In this document: one piece after another, positions 14,826 through 23,642 of the stretch
Layout: each line of letters begins with the position of its first letter
How positions within the stretch are numbered: the first letter of the stretch is position 1
Assembly: GCA_034432855.1 (NCBI GenBank)
Contig: DAOUBA010000121.1
Coordinates: forward strand, 1 to 36,039
Source of the DNA: DAOUBA01 sp034432855
Lineage (GTDB): Bacteria; Chloroflexota; Anaerolineae; B4-G1
DNA length: 36,039 nt
Direction of reading: 5' to 3'
The notes under the pieces: model-generated
The model's input: the letters and a program-made list of their open reading frames with translations, nothing else
What the model was told of the DNA's origin: nothing
The model's database searches: none
Translations under genes and position numbers: made by a program

Positions 14826-17150
14826 CTACATCTTGCCCAGCGAAACCTTGAGACGGCCCGCGTCACCTGCTGGCTTCACCAGCACGCCTTGTGGACCCTT
14901 GCTTGCCGTCCCCCCTTCGACAGGCCCTACCGATGTGACGTTCACCAGCAGAACCTGCCATTGCCGGACTGTTCCCCGACGCTCAACCACGATGGTATCG
15001 CCCTGACGCCCGACCTCGAACGTGGCGTCCACGCCGCCCGACAGGGAGGGAATGACAGCAGTGGCCTGCCCGCCATCGGCCATTTCGTACACCTGGAGGG
15101 TGACGCCATCGCCGTAATCATAGTCGGGGCGATGCTCACACGCACCCACGGCGACGATGGAATTAGGCCGCACCATCAACGGGAGGCTCAAGAAACCGTG
15201 CGTCTCGCACACCCAGCCGGGCCCCACCTTGACCTCGCCCGTGATAAAGTTCGTCCACCGTCCTGCAGGGAGATAGTAGGTGACGGCGCCCTCGGGTGAA
15301 AAGACCGGCGCGACCAGCAGCGAGTCCCCTAACATATACTGGCGATCCAGGTAATCACAGGTTGGGTCATCCGGGAACTCGAGCAGCATCGCGCGCATCA
15401 CCGGCGTCCCCTTGTGTGCGGCCTGGAGCGCCTGTGCGTACAGATAGGGCATCAGCCGGCACTTGAGTTTGGTGAACAGCCGCAGCACGTCAACCGCTTC
15501 CTCGTCGAACAGCCAGGGGACGCGGTACGAGGCGTTGCCGTGGAGGCGGCTGTGGGAGGAGAGCAGGCCGAAGGCGATCCAGCGCTTGTACACGTCGGCT
15601 GGCGGGGTGCCGGCAAAGCCGCCGATGTCGTGGCTCCAGAAACCAAAGCCGGACAGGCCGAGCGACAGGCCGCCGCGCAGACTTTCGGCCATGGACTCGA
15701 ACGTGGATTCGTTGTCCCCGCCCCAGTGAACCGGGAACTTTTGGCTGCCAGCAGTCGCCGAGCGGGCGAAAACCACCGCCTCACCATCGCCGCGCCGCTC
15801 ACGCAGCACCTCAAAGACGGTCTGGTTGTAGAGGTAAGTGTAATAGTTGTGCATCCTGACCGGGTCCGAGCCGTCGTAATAGACCACATCAGTTGGGATG
15901 CGCTCGCCAAAGTCGGTCTTGAAGCAGTCCACGCCCATATCCAGCAGTGCGCGTAATTTGTCGCCGAACCACTGCCGGGCCGCCGGATTGGTGAAATCCA
16001 CGATGCCCATGCCGGACTGCCAATCATCCGTCTGCCAGACGTCGCCGTTGGGCTTTTTCAGCAGGTAGCCTTTCTGCATCCCCTCGGCAAACAGCGGAGA
16101 ACGCTGGGCAATATAGGGGTTGATCCAGACGCAGATGTGCAGGCCACGCTCCTTGAGCCGTCTGAGCATCCCTGCGGGGTCGGGAAAGACCCGCCTGTCC
16201 CATTCGAAATCGCACCAGTTGAACTCTCTCATCCAGAAGCAGTCGAAGTGAAAGACGTGCAACGGCAGGTCGCGGTCGGCCATACCCTGAATGAAACTCG
16301 TCACCGTCTCTTCGTCATAGGAGGTGATAAAGGAGGTCGTGAGCCACAGGCCAAACGACCACGGCGGCGGCAACGCCGGCCGTCCCGTCAGGGCGGTATA
16401 TTTTTCGAGCACCTCTTTGGGCTTGGGGCCATAGATCACAAAGTACTCCAGCGCTTGATCGGCTACGCTGAATTGAACGCGCGAGACCTTCTCCGAAGCC
16501 ACCTCGAAGGAGACCTCGCCCGAGTGGTTGACGAAGACACCGTATCCGCGGTTGGTCAGGTAGAAGGGGATGTTCTTATAGGCCTGCTCGCTGCTGGTGC
16601 CGCCGTCTCTGTTCCACATGTCCACCACCTGGCCGTTCTTGACAAAGGCGGTGAAGCGCTCGCCGAGACCATACACGTTCTCTCCTACCCCTAGGGAGAG
16701 TTGCTCATGCATGTAATGAGCGCCTTTGGCCTCGACGATGCCCATGCCGCGTGGGCCGCTTGCCGTGATGACCTTGCCGTCGGCGACAAACTCGACCCGC
16801 CGGTCGTCTCCACGTGGCACGCGCACGGACAGCCGGCCGCTGGTCAGGATAGCGGCCTCTTCGTCGTCGGTGACAGTGACGGCCGTTGCCTGTTCGGATA
16901 ACTCGAACTGTGGCGTTCGAGGCTGCTGGCCGGCGAAATGAGTGAGCCGCACGCGGACCATGTCCGGCATCGGTGATGAGAACTCGAGCGTCAGCAGTGG
17001 GCCGCCGAGGGTGTCGGCGCGGTGGCCGATACGGCGCGTCGGTGCATAGACGGTGAAGGAATCCCGTGTGGTCACAACGTCATAGGCCTGCGCCGGATAG
17101 AAAGCCTGCACGCCCTCTCGAACTCGCCAGTACCCATCCAGGAATTTCAT
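14826..17150 (-). CDS. yicI: Alpha-xylosidase, GH31 (YicI type)
   Basis: A 774-residue GH31 enzyme, almost exactly the length of E. coli YicI, that releases xylose from the non-reducing end of isoprimeverose or xyloglucan oligosaccharides. Order: N-terminal beta-sandwich (1-250), the barrel with FHFDCFWMREFNWCDFEWD and ICVWINPYIAQ, nucleophile D413 in KTDFGE, acid/base D479 in GGDNES, FWSHDIGGF, then C-terminal beta domains. No signal peptide, so cytosolic. AGAGGA lies 8 bases before ATG 17150. About 50 bases upstream, CAGAC-TGTTT-GTCTG (17196-17210) is a small inverted repeat that could be an operator. Stands alone; no xylose transporter is nearby in this window. Confidence 0.93.
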   Translation of the reverse strand: MKFLDGYWRVREGVQAFYPAQAYDVVTTRDSFTVYAPTRRIGHRADTLGGPLLTLEFSSPMPDMVRVRLTHFAGQQPRTPQFELSEQATAVTVTDDEEAAILTSGRLSVRVPRGDDRRVEFVADGKVITASGPRGMGIVEAKGAHYMHEQLSLGVGENVYGLGERFTAFVKNGQVVDMWNRDGGTSSEQAYKNIPFYLTNRGYGVFVNHSGEVSFEVASEKVSRVQFSVADQALEYFVIYGPKPKEVLEKYTALTGRPALPPPWSFGLWLTTSFITSYDEETVTSFIQGMADRDLPLHVFHFDCFWMREFNWCDFEWDRRVFPDPAGMLRRLKERGLHICVWINPYIAQRSPLFAEGMQKGYLLKKPNGDVWQTDDWQSGMGIVDFTNPAARQWFGDKLRALLDMGVDCFKTDFGERIPTDVVYYDGSDPVRMHNYYTYLYNQTVFEVLRERRGDGEAVVFARSATAGSQKFPVHWGGDNESTFESMAESLRGGLSLGLSGFGFWSHDIGGFAGTPPADVYKRWIAFGLLSSHSRLHGNASYRVPWLFDEEAVDVLRLFTKLKCRLMPYLYAQALQAAHKGTPVMRAMLLEFPDDPTCDYLDRQYMLGDSLLVAPVFSPEGAVTYYLPAGRWTNFITGEVKVGPGWVCETHGFLSLPLMVRPNSIVAVGACEHRPDYDYGDGVTLQVYEMADGGQATAVIPSLSGGVDATFEVGRQGDTIVVERRGTVRQWQVLLVNVTSVGPVEGGTASKGPQGVLVKPAGDAGRLKVSLGKM

Positions 17151-17210
17151 CGTTGTATCCTCTGTATCGATTCAGGCCGAATAACTATGCCCGCACAGAC
17201 TGTTTGTCTG

Positions 17211-17591
17211 GATCTCAAATCGAAGGAGCGATCTTGCCAATGCAGCCGGTATCCACTTCGACCTAGCGGCAGACAGCTCGGAATGGTCGTGCTTGCCTCG
17301 ATGTAGGCTGTGTCGCGGGTATGTTCGAACACGCTGGTGGTCCCGGGCGCTACAGGCCAGTTGAGCACGGTCGCGCTCTGTCTGGTCTCCTCCATTGTGC
17401 TGAACGAACCCGCTTTCGCTCTATCACGCTCGCGCCTCAGGCTGAACACAAGCGCTGCGAGAACGAACGTCAGGAGCAGACCCCGGTTTTTTAGTGTTCA
17501 TTTCGCTGGTAAAACAGTGTTACTTATACCAGGTTTCTCGCTGCCCGTCAAGCATGTTGGTCTCCATTTTTGACACTCCAACCTTTCATAG
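17211..17591. other. Intergenic stretch without a convincing gene
   Basis: About 380 bases between the divergent alpha-xylosidase and LysM genes. Short open frames exist on both strands, but none has a ribosome site with recognisable protein features. A minus-strand frame around 17190-17440 reads like protein in places (GTTSVFEHTRDTAYIEA) and might be a decayed coding remnant, but I cannot support a call. Confidence 0.4.
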
Positions 17592-17620
17592 TGGACAACG
17601 GGGGACAGTTATGGCATAAT
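17592..17620 (+). promoter_or_regulatory. Promoter of the LysM-L,D-transpeptidase gene
   Basis: TGGACA (17592-17597) and CATAAT (17615-17620), 17-base spacer, 5/6 matches each, about 30 bases before the start codon. Confidence 0.7.
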
Positions 17621-17650
17621 ATGTATTGTGCGGCGGCAAGAGGAGACAAC

Positions 17651-18451
17651 ATGCGCAGGATATTCGTACTTGGCGTGGTGCTCGCATTGATGCTGGCCCT
17701 GGCAGCGCCGGTCCGTGCCCAAGGGGCGACCGTCCACGTCGTGCAGCCAGGCGAGAACCTGTTCCGCATCGCGCTGCGCTATGGGGTATCGCTGAGCGCG
17801 CTGGCGGCAGCCAACGGTATCACCGATCCCAATTGCATCTATGCTGGGCAGCGTTTGATCATCCCGGATAGCGGCAGTGCCCCCGCCAGCCTGTCCACAC
17901 CCGCTTCCGGCACACACGTTGTGCAGCGTGGGGAGAACCTGTACCGTATCGCGCTGCGCTACGGGGTGACGATGAGCGCGTTGGCGGCAACCAATGGCAT
18001 CGTTAACCCCAATCACATCTACGCCGGGCAGGTGTTGCGCATTCCAGGCAGCGGTGCTTATCCCAACCCCACCGCCTCGGCGCCATCCGGTGGCAGCAGT
18101 GGTCGCTGGATTGACGTGAACCTGAGCACGCAGACACTCACGGCCTACGAGGATAGTACCCCAGTGCGCAGCACGCTCGTCTCGACCGGCCTGCCCGCTA
18201 CGCCCACGCCCACAGGCCAGTTTAGGATCTATGCCAAGTATCTCTCAGACACCATGAGCGGCCCTGGCTACTATTTGCCCGACGTGCCCTATGTCATGTA
18301 CTTTTACCGTGGCTATGGCCTGCATGGCACCTACTGGCACTCCAACTTCGGCCATCCGATGAGCCGCGGCTGTGTCAACCTGCCCACACCGGAGGCAGAA
18401 TGGCTCTTCAACTGGGCCGCGGTAGGCACGTTGGTGAATATCCACTGGTGA
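17651..18451 (+). CDS. Secreted L,D-transpeptidase with two LysM domains
   Basis: A 266-residue exported protein. The signal peptide runs to about residue 24 (LALMLALAAPVRAQG). Two LysM modules follow (VHVVQPGENLFRIALRYGVS and HVVQRGENLYRIALRYGVT), near-identical to each other and so probably a duplication; they bind glycan chains of peptidoglycan. After a Pro/Ser linker comes a YkuD domain with HGTYWHSNFGHPMSRGCVNL, catalytic C241. Such enzymes form 3-3 crosslinks or attach proteins to the wall. The presence implies a peptidoglycan substrate outside the membrane. AGGAG lies 8 bases before ATG 17651. Single-gene unit with its own promoter and a following strong hairpin. Confidence 0.92.
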   Translation: MRRIFVLGVVLALMLALAAPVRAQGATVHVVQPGENLFRIALRYGVSLSALAAANGITDPNCIYAGQRLIIPDSGSAPASLSTPASGTHVVQRGENLYRIALRYGVTMSALAATNGIVNPNHIYAGQVLRIPGSGAYPNPTASAPSGGSSGRWIDVNLSTQTLTAYEDSTPVRSTLVSTGLPATPTPTGQFRIYAKYLSDTMSGPGYYLPDVPYVMYFYRGYGLHGTYWHSNFGHPMSRGCVNLPTPEAEWLFNWAAVGTLVNIHW

Positions 18452-18504
18452 TTGCCCACATCTTCGATGTGACACATCCCGATACCCAAGGAAAGGGATT
18501 TTTC

Positions 18505-18543
18505 GGGGGGTTGGGCGGGCGCGAAGGGCCCGCTCAACCCCCC
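18505..18543. terminator. Strong GC hairpin after the L,D-transpeptidase gene
   Basis: GGGGGGTTGGGCGGG (18505-18519) pairs over 15 positions, one of them G-U, with 18529-18543 across a 9-base loop. It lies between convergent genes. No long T-run follows, so it may be a terminator or transcript-end stabiliser. Confidence 0.55.
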
Positions 18544-18593
18544 GATTTCTCCTTCGCCCAGACATGGGGGTAATCACCACAATATCCACTATT

Positions 18594-18652
18594 GACGTGA
18601 TACGTAATTGCGTAAGACATGAGCGTGAAGCGCGACCTCACCTTACGTTTTA
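18594..18652. repeat. Degenerate 7-bp repeat tract between convergent genes
   Basis: GTGATACGTAATTGCGTAAG and GAGCGTGAAGCG, then an inverted CTTACGTTTTAGGTATTACG, belong to the ACGTGAA/ACGTAA family seen elsewhere in the window. The two halves are partly complementary. Confidence 0.5.
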
Positions 18653-18688
18653 GGTATTACGTTTGTCCAGCCCCTGATTCCCTCGTCG

Positions 18689-19153
18689 CTAGTCTTCGCT
18701 TGAAATGCGCACACGCCCGATCACAATGTCCGTCTTGTTGCTATCCTGCGAGTTGGGGACCGCGAAAATGACGAGCATCACGTTGGGATCGTCCTCTTTG
18801 GCAAAGAACAACGCATTTTCGGTCTGGACACCTCCTGTCTCTGCCGAAGCCGTGACCCATCCATAATCCGGCAGCGTATCCTCGTACCAATCCACGACGT
18901 CGTCAGGCGAGCCCCTCGTGACGTAGTGCTTCCACTCGGTTTCCTCGGCAACGAGGGCAAAGACCTTCGTCATCGTGCTGAGGGCCTGGTCGGACTCGGT
19001 GCTCTGGGTGGCGCCCGGGTAGGCCGGTACGTCGGCAAAATCGCCGGTGGTGAACTCGGTCTGCCCGGTCAGTGCGCCAAGTGAACTGCAACAGCACACA
19101 GCGAACGTCATGACCAACGTCCCTACGCTCAACGGCAGTTTCCAGTGACTCAT
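18689..19153 (-). CDS. Small exported lipoprotein of unknown function
   Basis: A 154-residue protein with a lipoprotein-type signal (LVMTFAVC, lipidation at C20 followed by two more cysteines). The mature part carries FADVPAYPGATQ, then HYVTRGSPDDVVDWYEDTL and YGWVTASAE. The pattern of a 'YPGA' start, an 'SPDDVxxWYxxxL' helix and a 'GW' strand recurs in many small bacterial exported domains of unknown role. No catalytic residues stand out. The next minus-strand gene downstream starts elsewhere (LysM gene is convergent), and the GT2 gene upstream ends 43 bases before this start, so co-transcription with GT2 is possible. Confidence 0.75.
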   Translation of the reverse strand: MSHWKLPLSVGTLVMTFAVCCCSSLGALTGQTEFTTGDFADVPAYPGATQSTESDQALSTMTKVFALVAEETEWKHYVTRGSPDDVVDWYEDTLPDYGWVTASAETGGVQTENALFFAKEDDPNVMLVIFAVPNSQDSNKTDIVIGRVRISSED

Positions 19154-19195
19154 TTATAGCCTCCTTACATCTTGTGTTTTACGCTTTACTACACC

Positions 19196-20083
19196 TCACT
19201 TCGTCGTCTCAACACGTTCCCAGAGATCGTGCAGCGGGCGGTGGAGCAGCCGCACATTGAGGAACACGAGCAGCCACAAGTGCAGCCGGGCCGGGAAGAG
19301 GAGCAGCGTCCAGAAGAACTCGCGCGCGGTGCGCGGGTAGCGCAGAGCCAGCCGTGTGCCGCTGACAATCTCCAGCCAGGCCGAGCGCATGCGCAGCGGT
19401 GACTTGCGCACATAATCCTGGGCGTAACCGCCAGCAGAGCGCACCTTCTGGCGCAACCAGTCGCGGTAGGTGGTGGGGTACTTGACGAACACCCGCGCCT
19501 CTGGCGCGTAGCGGATGCGGTAGCCTTGCCCGGCAACGAGGTGTGAGATCACCGCATCCTCTGCCAGAGCGTCCTCGGGCACGCGCCCGATGAGCGACCG
19601 GCGGCAGGCGAACAGGTAGCCGGAGCAGACAAGGAATTGTCCGACCTCGTCGCGTGCCAGGCGCATCTGGTGGATGCCCTCGGTGAGTAGGTGCGACCAA
19701 TAGCCCAACACGGTATCGCGCGGGCTGACGCTCACCGGATGCCCGCTGACTGCCCCTACCTGTGGGTCCGCGAACGGGGCCAGGAGCGGTGGCAGCGCGT
19801 CTTTAGCCGCGAACACATCTCCATCGCTGAACACGACAATGTCGCCGCGCACGGCCTTCAGTCCGGCGTTGAGCGCGGCAGGCTTGCCCCGTTGCGGATC
19901 GGCGACATGCCGTACGGCCGGGTAACGCGCGGCATAGTCGTCCACCACGGCGATCGTCTGCGGATCGGGGCATACAACCACGATCTCGACGCCTTGGGGC
20001 AGTTGGGGGAGAAACGCCTCGATGGCCCTGCCGACGGTGGCCGCCTCGCGGAAGGCGGTGATGAGAACGCTGACGTTGCCCAT
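19196..20083 (-). CDS. Family 2 glycosyltransferase, membrane-associated
   Basis: A 295-residue GT2 enzyme starting MGNVSVLITAFREAATVGRA. The GT-A fold motifs are visible: FSDGDVFAAKDALPPLLAPF (nucleotide/metal-binding DGD), PQVGAVSGHP, the acidic LAEDAVISHLVA and the basic QKVRSAGGYAQ. A hydrophobic C-terminal segment (FFWTLLLFPARLHLWLLVFLNV) should anchor it. Such enzymes elongate or initiate surface polysaccharides using nucleotide sugars. ATG 20083 is chosen over upstream TTG codons because a terminator hairpin lies at 20090-20112; no good ribosome site is seen. Sugar specificity unknown. Confidence 0.82.
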   Translation of the reverse strand: MGNVSVLITAFREAATVGRAIEAFLPQLPQGVEIVVVCPDPQTIAVVDDYAARYPAVRHVADPQRGKPAALNAGLKAVRGDIVVFSDGDVFAAKDALPPLLAPFADPQVGAVSGHPVSVSPRDTVLGYWSHLLTEGIHQMRLARDEVGQFLVCSGYLFACRRSLIGRVPEDALAEDAVISHLVAGQGYRIRYAPEARVFVKYPTTYRDWLRQKVRSAGGYAQDYVRKSPLRMRSAWLEIVSGTRLALRYPRTAREFFWTLLLFPARLHLWLLVFLNVRLLHRPLHDLWERVETTK

Positions 20084-20089
20084 GAATCC

Positions 20090-20112
20090 AAAGGGGGCGC
20101 TACCGCGCCCCC
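20090..20112 (-). terminator. Hairpin between the baeRF-like and GT2 genes
   Basis: Read on the minus strand, GGGGGCGC (20112-20105) and GCGCCCCC (20100-20093) form an 8-bp stem with a 4-base loop, followed by TTTGG. It lies after the stop of the upstream gene and 10 bases before the GT2 start. Confidence 0.55.
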
Positions 20113-20137
20113 GATTCTGGATCGCCAAGCCCGATCC

Positions 20138-21247
20138 CTAGTATCGCAACAACGCTCCCACGCCAAACTCGGCGATCTTGGGGTGAGCGTCAATCACTTC
20201 CACCTTACCGCCATCCTCGATCACCCTTGTTACCAGGGCCTCGGCGGCATCGGGGATCTCTACAAAGCGACCGCCGCAGAAGGGACAGGTCTTGAGGCGC
20301 TGATCTGTGATGAAGGCGCAATTGCGGCACTGGTAGCCCGGCTGGTGAAAATCGCTGGCAATCACCAGGGTTTGGATGCGGCCTTCGTGGGCAGCGCCCA
20401 ACGTATCGGCCAGACGGATGGCGCCGCCGCGCCCCTTCGCCGCCGCCGTGAACACCGCCTCGACCAGGGCTGCCTCGCGCTCGCGTTCCACCCGTTGTGA
20501 AATCTCCAGCACCCGCTCGCGGATTTCCTGCTCCGTCGCGTCTGTGTCGGCGTGGAACGAGCCGATCACGTGCGCCTGCAACGACTTGGGCAGGCCCTCG
20601 CGGAACTGGGTGAGCGTCGGCTCAACGCCGGCGATAATCAGTCGTTGCGGTTTATGCTTGCGCCAGAACTGCTGCGTTACCTTGAGCGCCTCGCGGATAT
20701 TGCGCTGGGCGATCTCTTCCTCGTGCCGGCTGGAGATGGGGGCGCCTCCACGCCGCCCCGGCCCCGCTGACGAGCCGCGGCCCTTTTTCAGTTTGCGCAC
20801 CTCTTCGCCCAGATAACCATCGGTCGTCTGCAATTCACCCATCTCGAAGAGCATCAGCCGCACGCCCTGCCGATCGGCCAGCGCCACCGTGGTGCTGCCG
20901 TGGGCTTCCACCAGTGCAGCCAGCGGAGAGATGTAGGGCTTGCGGGCCACTGCCACTCTGGAGGTGACAGGCACTGCAAATGAATAGGCGCGCCAGTACT
21001 CCTCCCTGGCGCAGGAGAAAATCGCCACACCACGCCCCGACCAATCGTACTCGTGCTCGAAGTATCGCTCCACGGCTGCAATGTCTTCGGACGCCGCGGT
21101 GCCTTCTGCGTGCTTGAGCATCTGTCGCAGTTCTAACCTGTACTCGTCCGTCGAATGCTTTGTGCGATCTACATTCAGATACACGCTCAGGATGGGTATC
21201 TGAGCCTGGTACTCTGCCAGTTCTTGCAAGTCTTCTCGTTTGAACAT
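20138..21247 (-). CDS. Bacterial archaeo-eukaryotic release factor-like protein (baeRF)
   Basis: A 369-residue protein related to eRF1/Pelota. The N-terminal part (1-135) has the strand pattern ILSVYLNVDR, GVAIFSCA and TTVALADRQGVRLMLFEMGE. A basic glycine-rich loop (about 154-170, KKGRGSSAGPGRRGGAP) leads into RHEEEIAQRNIREALK, where eRF1 has its GGQ loop; here GG167-168 is followed by Ala, so peptidyl-tRNA hydrolysis like eRF1 is doubtful. The central domain has RLIIAGVEPTLTQFREGLP. Domain 3 carries a zinc ribbon, C307/C310 and C321/C324, and ends FGVGALLRY. baeRF families are thought to act at ribosomes. The specific subfamily is my inference. Followed by a terminator hairpin. Confidence 0.75.
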   Translation of the reverse strand: MFKREDLQELAEYQAQIPILSVYLNVDRTKHSTDEYRLELRQMLKHAEGTAASEDIAAVERYFEHEYDWSGRGVAIFSCAREEYWRAYSFAVPVTSRVAVARKPYISPLAALVEAHGSTTVALADRQGVRLMLFEMGELQTTDGYLGEEVRKLKKGRGSSAGPGRRGGAPISSRHEEEIAQRNIREALKVTQQFWRKHKPQRLIIAGVEPTLTQFREGLPKSLQAHVIGSFHADTDATEQEIRERVLEISQRVEREREAALVEAVFTAAAKGRGGAIRLADTLGAAHEGRIQTLVIASDFHQPGYQCRNCAFITDQRLKTCPFCGGRFVEIPDAAEALVTRVIEDGGKVEVIDAHPKIAEFGVGALLRY

Positions 21248-21289
21248 CCTTTTCCCCTCTTTGTCTTTAGTATATGCGGCCTTGCCGCG

Positions 21290-22450
21290 CTATGGTCTTT
21301 CTCCCAACGTCACTGGGACCTCCATTCTCTTTCCGTCCCGTATGATCGTCAACACGACCCGCTGCCCCACCTCCGTCTCGCGCACCAGGTAGGCGATAAA
21401 GTCGTCATAGTCGCGCACTTCGTGGCCGTCAATCGCGACGATGATGTCCCCACCGGCAATGACTTGTACTCCCATCACCTCAACCTCGTGATCGCCGCCC
21501 CGCAGGCCGGCACGCTCCGCTGCAGTCCCCGGCAGGACTTCGGCGATGAGCACGCCGCGGGTCACGGGCAGATTCAGCGGCTCCGCCAGCATCGCCAGGC
21601 TGAGGCGGCTCTGGGAGGTGATGCCCAGATAGGGATAGTGATAGACGCCTTCGGCAATTAGATGGGGCACGATGCGCTTGACGGTGTTGACCGGCACGGC
21701 GAAGCCGACGCCAGAGTTGACCCCCGTCGTCGAATCAATGGCCGTGTTGACGCCGACCACACGCCCGTGCAGGTCCAGGAGCGGGCCGCCAGAATTGCCG
21801 GGGTTGATTGCCGCGTCGGTCTGGATGATCTCGGGATTGGCGAAAGAGCCACCGGTCCGCAACTCGGAAGACGGCAGCGTGCGTCCCACCGCGCTGACGA
21901 TGCCGAGAGTCATCGTCCCCCTCAACCCGAACGGGTTGCCGATGGCGACGACGCGCTGGCCCACCTGGAGCGTGCTCGAATCGCCCAACTCTAGCGGCGC
22001 CAGCCGCTCGGCCGGAACGTCCACCTTGATCACCGCCAGGTCAGAATAAACGTCGCGCCCCACGAGGCGGGCATCGGCCACGCTGCCGTCGGCAAAGGTC
22101 ACCTGGATGGCATTGGCGCCTGCGACGACGTGAGCGTTGGTGACGATGTGCCCTTCGGTATCATACACGAAGCCGGAGCCGCTGCCGAAGGGAGAGAGTG
22201 ATTCTCCGGCATCTATCATCACTGCGATGTAGACGACGGATGGGTTGACGCGCTGATAAAGGTTGACCAGCAGCGCGTCTTCTGCCTCCAACCCGGCAAA
22301 GGCTTCATCCGGCAGCGGTGTGGGGGTGGCGACGACGATGATGGGTGGCGCAGTGGCAGGTGCAGAAAAGAGTTGCTGGCTACTGCATGTGCAGGCCAGT
22401 ACAGCCAACGTTACGGGAAGGAAAAGCAGCAGAGTTTTGCGTGAGATCAC
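21290..22450 (-). CDS. HtrA/DegP-family serine protease, lipoprotein, one PDZ domain
   Basis: A 386-residue trypsin-like protease. A lipoprotein-type signal (LPVTLAVLAC, C20) should tether it outside the membrane. The catalytic triad is complete: H107 in VTNAHVVAG, D137 in YSDLAVIKV and S220 in NPGNSGGPLLD. A single PDZ domain (about 285-380, GVLIAEVLPGTAAERAGLRG, GGDIIVAIDGHEV) selects misfolded or cleaved termini. Length matches DegS/HtrA with one PDZ. GTG 22450 overlaps the DnaJ stop (GTGA), so both protein quality-control genes share an operon. The start is GTG, and the ribosome site lies within dnaJ. Confidence 0.9.
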   Translation of the reverse strand: MISRKTLLLFLPVTLAVLACTCSSQQLFSAPATAPPIIVVATPTPLPDEAFAGLEAEDALLVNLYQRVNPSVVYIAVMIDAGESLSPFGSGSGFVYDTEGHIVTNAHVVAGANAIQVTFADGSVADARLVGRDVYSDLAVIKVDVPAERLAPLELGDSSTLQVGQRVVAIGNPFGLRGTMTLGIVSAVGRTLPSSELRTGGSFANPEIIQTDAAINPGNSGGPLLDLHGRVVGVNTAIDSTTGVNSGVGFAVPVNTVKRIVPHLIAEGVYHYPYLGITSQSRLSLAMLAEPLNLPVTRGVLIAEVLPGTAAERAGLRGGDHEVEVMGVQVIAGGDIIVAIDGHEVRDYDDFIAYLVRETEVGQRVVLTIIRDGKRMEVPVTLGERP

Positions 22451-23415
22451 CTTGTTCCTTTCTGCCGTAGGCGAGCGAGTTCCTGGAACAGTTCCCGCTC
22501 GCGGGCGCTAAGTTTTTGCGGCACCTGCACCTGGACGGTCGCCAGCAGGTCGCCGTATTGTTGGGGCTTGCGCGGGTTGGGCATGCCCTTGCCGCGCAGG
22601 CGGAAGGTCTTACCACCGCTGGTGCCGGCAGGGATCTTGAGCGCCACATCGCCATCCAGCGTCGGCACCCGCACTTCGCCGCCCAACACGGCAGTATACA
22701 AATCTACATCTACGTTGCAGCGCAGGTTGTCGTCCTCGCGCTTAAAGACCGGGTGGGGCTGGACCGTGATGTTGAGATAGAGGTCGCCGGGCGGCTGGCC
22801 TCCTGAACCGGGAGCCCCTTTGCCGGCGACGCGCACTTTGGAGCCACTGCGCGCCCCCGGGGGAATCTTGACCTGAATGCGGTGGCCGTCTCGTTCCAAC
22901 ACGCGGGTGGTGCCGTGACAGGCTTCTTCCAGCGTGATCTCGACATTGGCTTCCAGGTCCTGCCCGCGCGCGGCGCGGCGGCCGGCGGTGCGGAAAAGGT
23001 CCTGGGCGCCGCCAGTGCGCAGCCCCATGTCGCCAAAGATAGCGCGGAAGAAATCGGAAAAGACGTCCGCCCCTCCGCCGCCGAAGAGATCGCCTAGGTC
23101 GCCGCTCCATTCGAAGCGTACGCCGCCGGGGGCGCCTGTAGTCCACTGCGACCAGTCGAAGTGGCGTGGGTCGCCGCCCATACGCTGCCACTGTTGCCAA
23201 CTGGCGCCCAACTGGTCGTACTTGGTGCGCTTATCCGGGTCGCCTAGCACCTCGTAGGCCTCGTTGATCTCTTTGAAGCGTTCCTCGGCGCGCTTGTCGC
23301 CGGGATTGACGTCGGGGTGAAATTGGCGGGCCAACTTGCGATAGGCCCGCTTGATCTCTTTCTCGTCCGCGTTGCGATCTACGCCCAGGATTTTGTAGTA
23401 ATCCTTATACTCCAT
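22447..23415 (-). CDS. DnaJ/CbpA-type Hsp40 co-chaperone
   Basis: A 322-residue type II Hsp40. The J domain (1-70) has the HPD motif at 33-35 in QFHPDVNPGD, which stimulates Hsp70 (DnaK) ATPase. A glycine-rich region (GDLFGGGGADVFSDFFRAIFG) and two C-terminal substrate-binding beta domains follow (ANVEITLEEACHGTTRVLE, DLYLNITVQPHPVFKRE, GGEVRVPTLDGDVALKIP). The zinc finger of classical DnaJ is absent, as in CbpA. Transcribed first from a strong promoter, with the HtrA-type protease coupled behind it. Confidence 0.92.
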   Translation of the reverse strand: MEYKDYYKILGVDRNADEKEIKRAYRKLARQFHPDVNPGDKRAEERFKEINEAYEVLGDPDKRTKYDQLGASWQQWQRMGGDPRHFDWSQWTTGAPGGVRFEWSGDLGDLFGGGGADVFSDFFRAIFGDMGLRTGGAQDLFRTAGRRAARGQDLEANVEITLEEACHGTTRVLERDGHRIQVKIPPGARSGSKVRVAGKGAPGSGGQPPGDLYLNITVQPHPVFKREDDNLRCNVDVDLYTAVLGGEVRVPTLDGDVALKIPAGTSGGKTFRLRGKGMPNPRKPQQYGDLLATVQVQVPQKLSARERELFQELARLRQKGTR

Positions 23416-23445
23416 CCCGTCACTCCAGACGCTCCACTCGCCCGT

Positions 23446-23474
23446 ATTCTATACCTCAAGGCTGGCACTGTCAA
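23446..23474 (-). promoter_or_regulatory. Promoter of the dnaJ-htrA operon
   Basis: On the minus strand, perfect TTGACA (23469-23474) and TAGAAT (23446-23451) with a 17-base spacer. Just upstream, TTAGCACTC (23483-23491) equals one half of a CIRCE heat-shock operator, but no second half is present. Confidence 0.75.
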
Positions 23475-23614
23475 GGCTGCGCTTAGCACTCGAATCAGAG
23501 GCCCGATTGAAATCGCCCTCCTTAGGCGCTTCGCCAGGTGTTGGCCTGCGCCGCCGCTACTCAGAAACCGGGCGAGTTAGCAAGTGGGGAAAACGAACAT
23601 AGTCAACTCATCCC

Positions 23615-23642
23615 TTGACAAAGGCTCAGTCCGGTTTATAAT
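23615..23642 (+). promoter_or_regulatory. Consensus promoter of the zinc-uptake locus
   Basis: Perfect TTGACA (23615-23620) and perfect TATAAT (23637-23642), 16-base spacer. Confidence 0.85.

Noticed and set aside
17147..17449. Small minus-strand gene upstream of the alpha-xylosidase
   Set aside because: No ribosome site or domain; it overlaps the xylosidase start region. Some parts look protein-like, so it is recorded only as a possible remnant.
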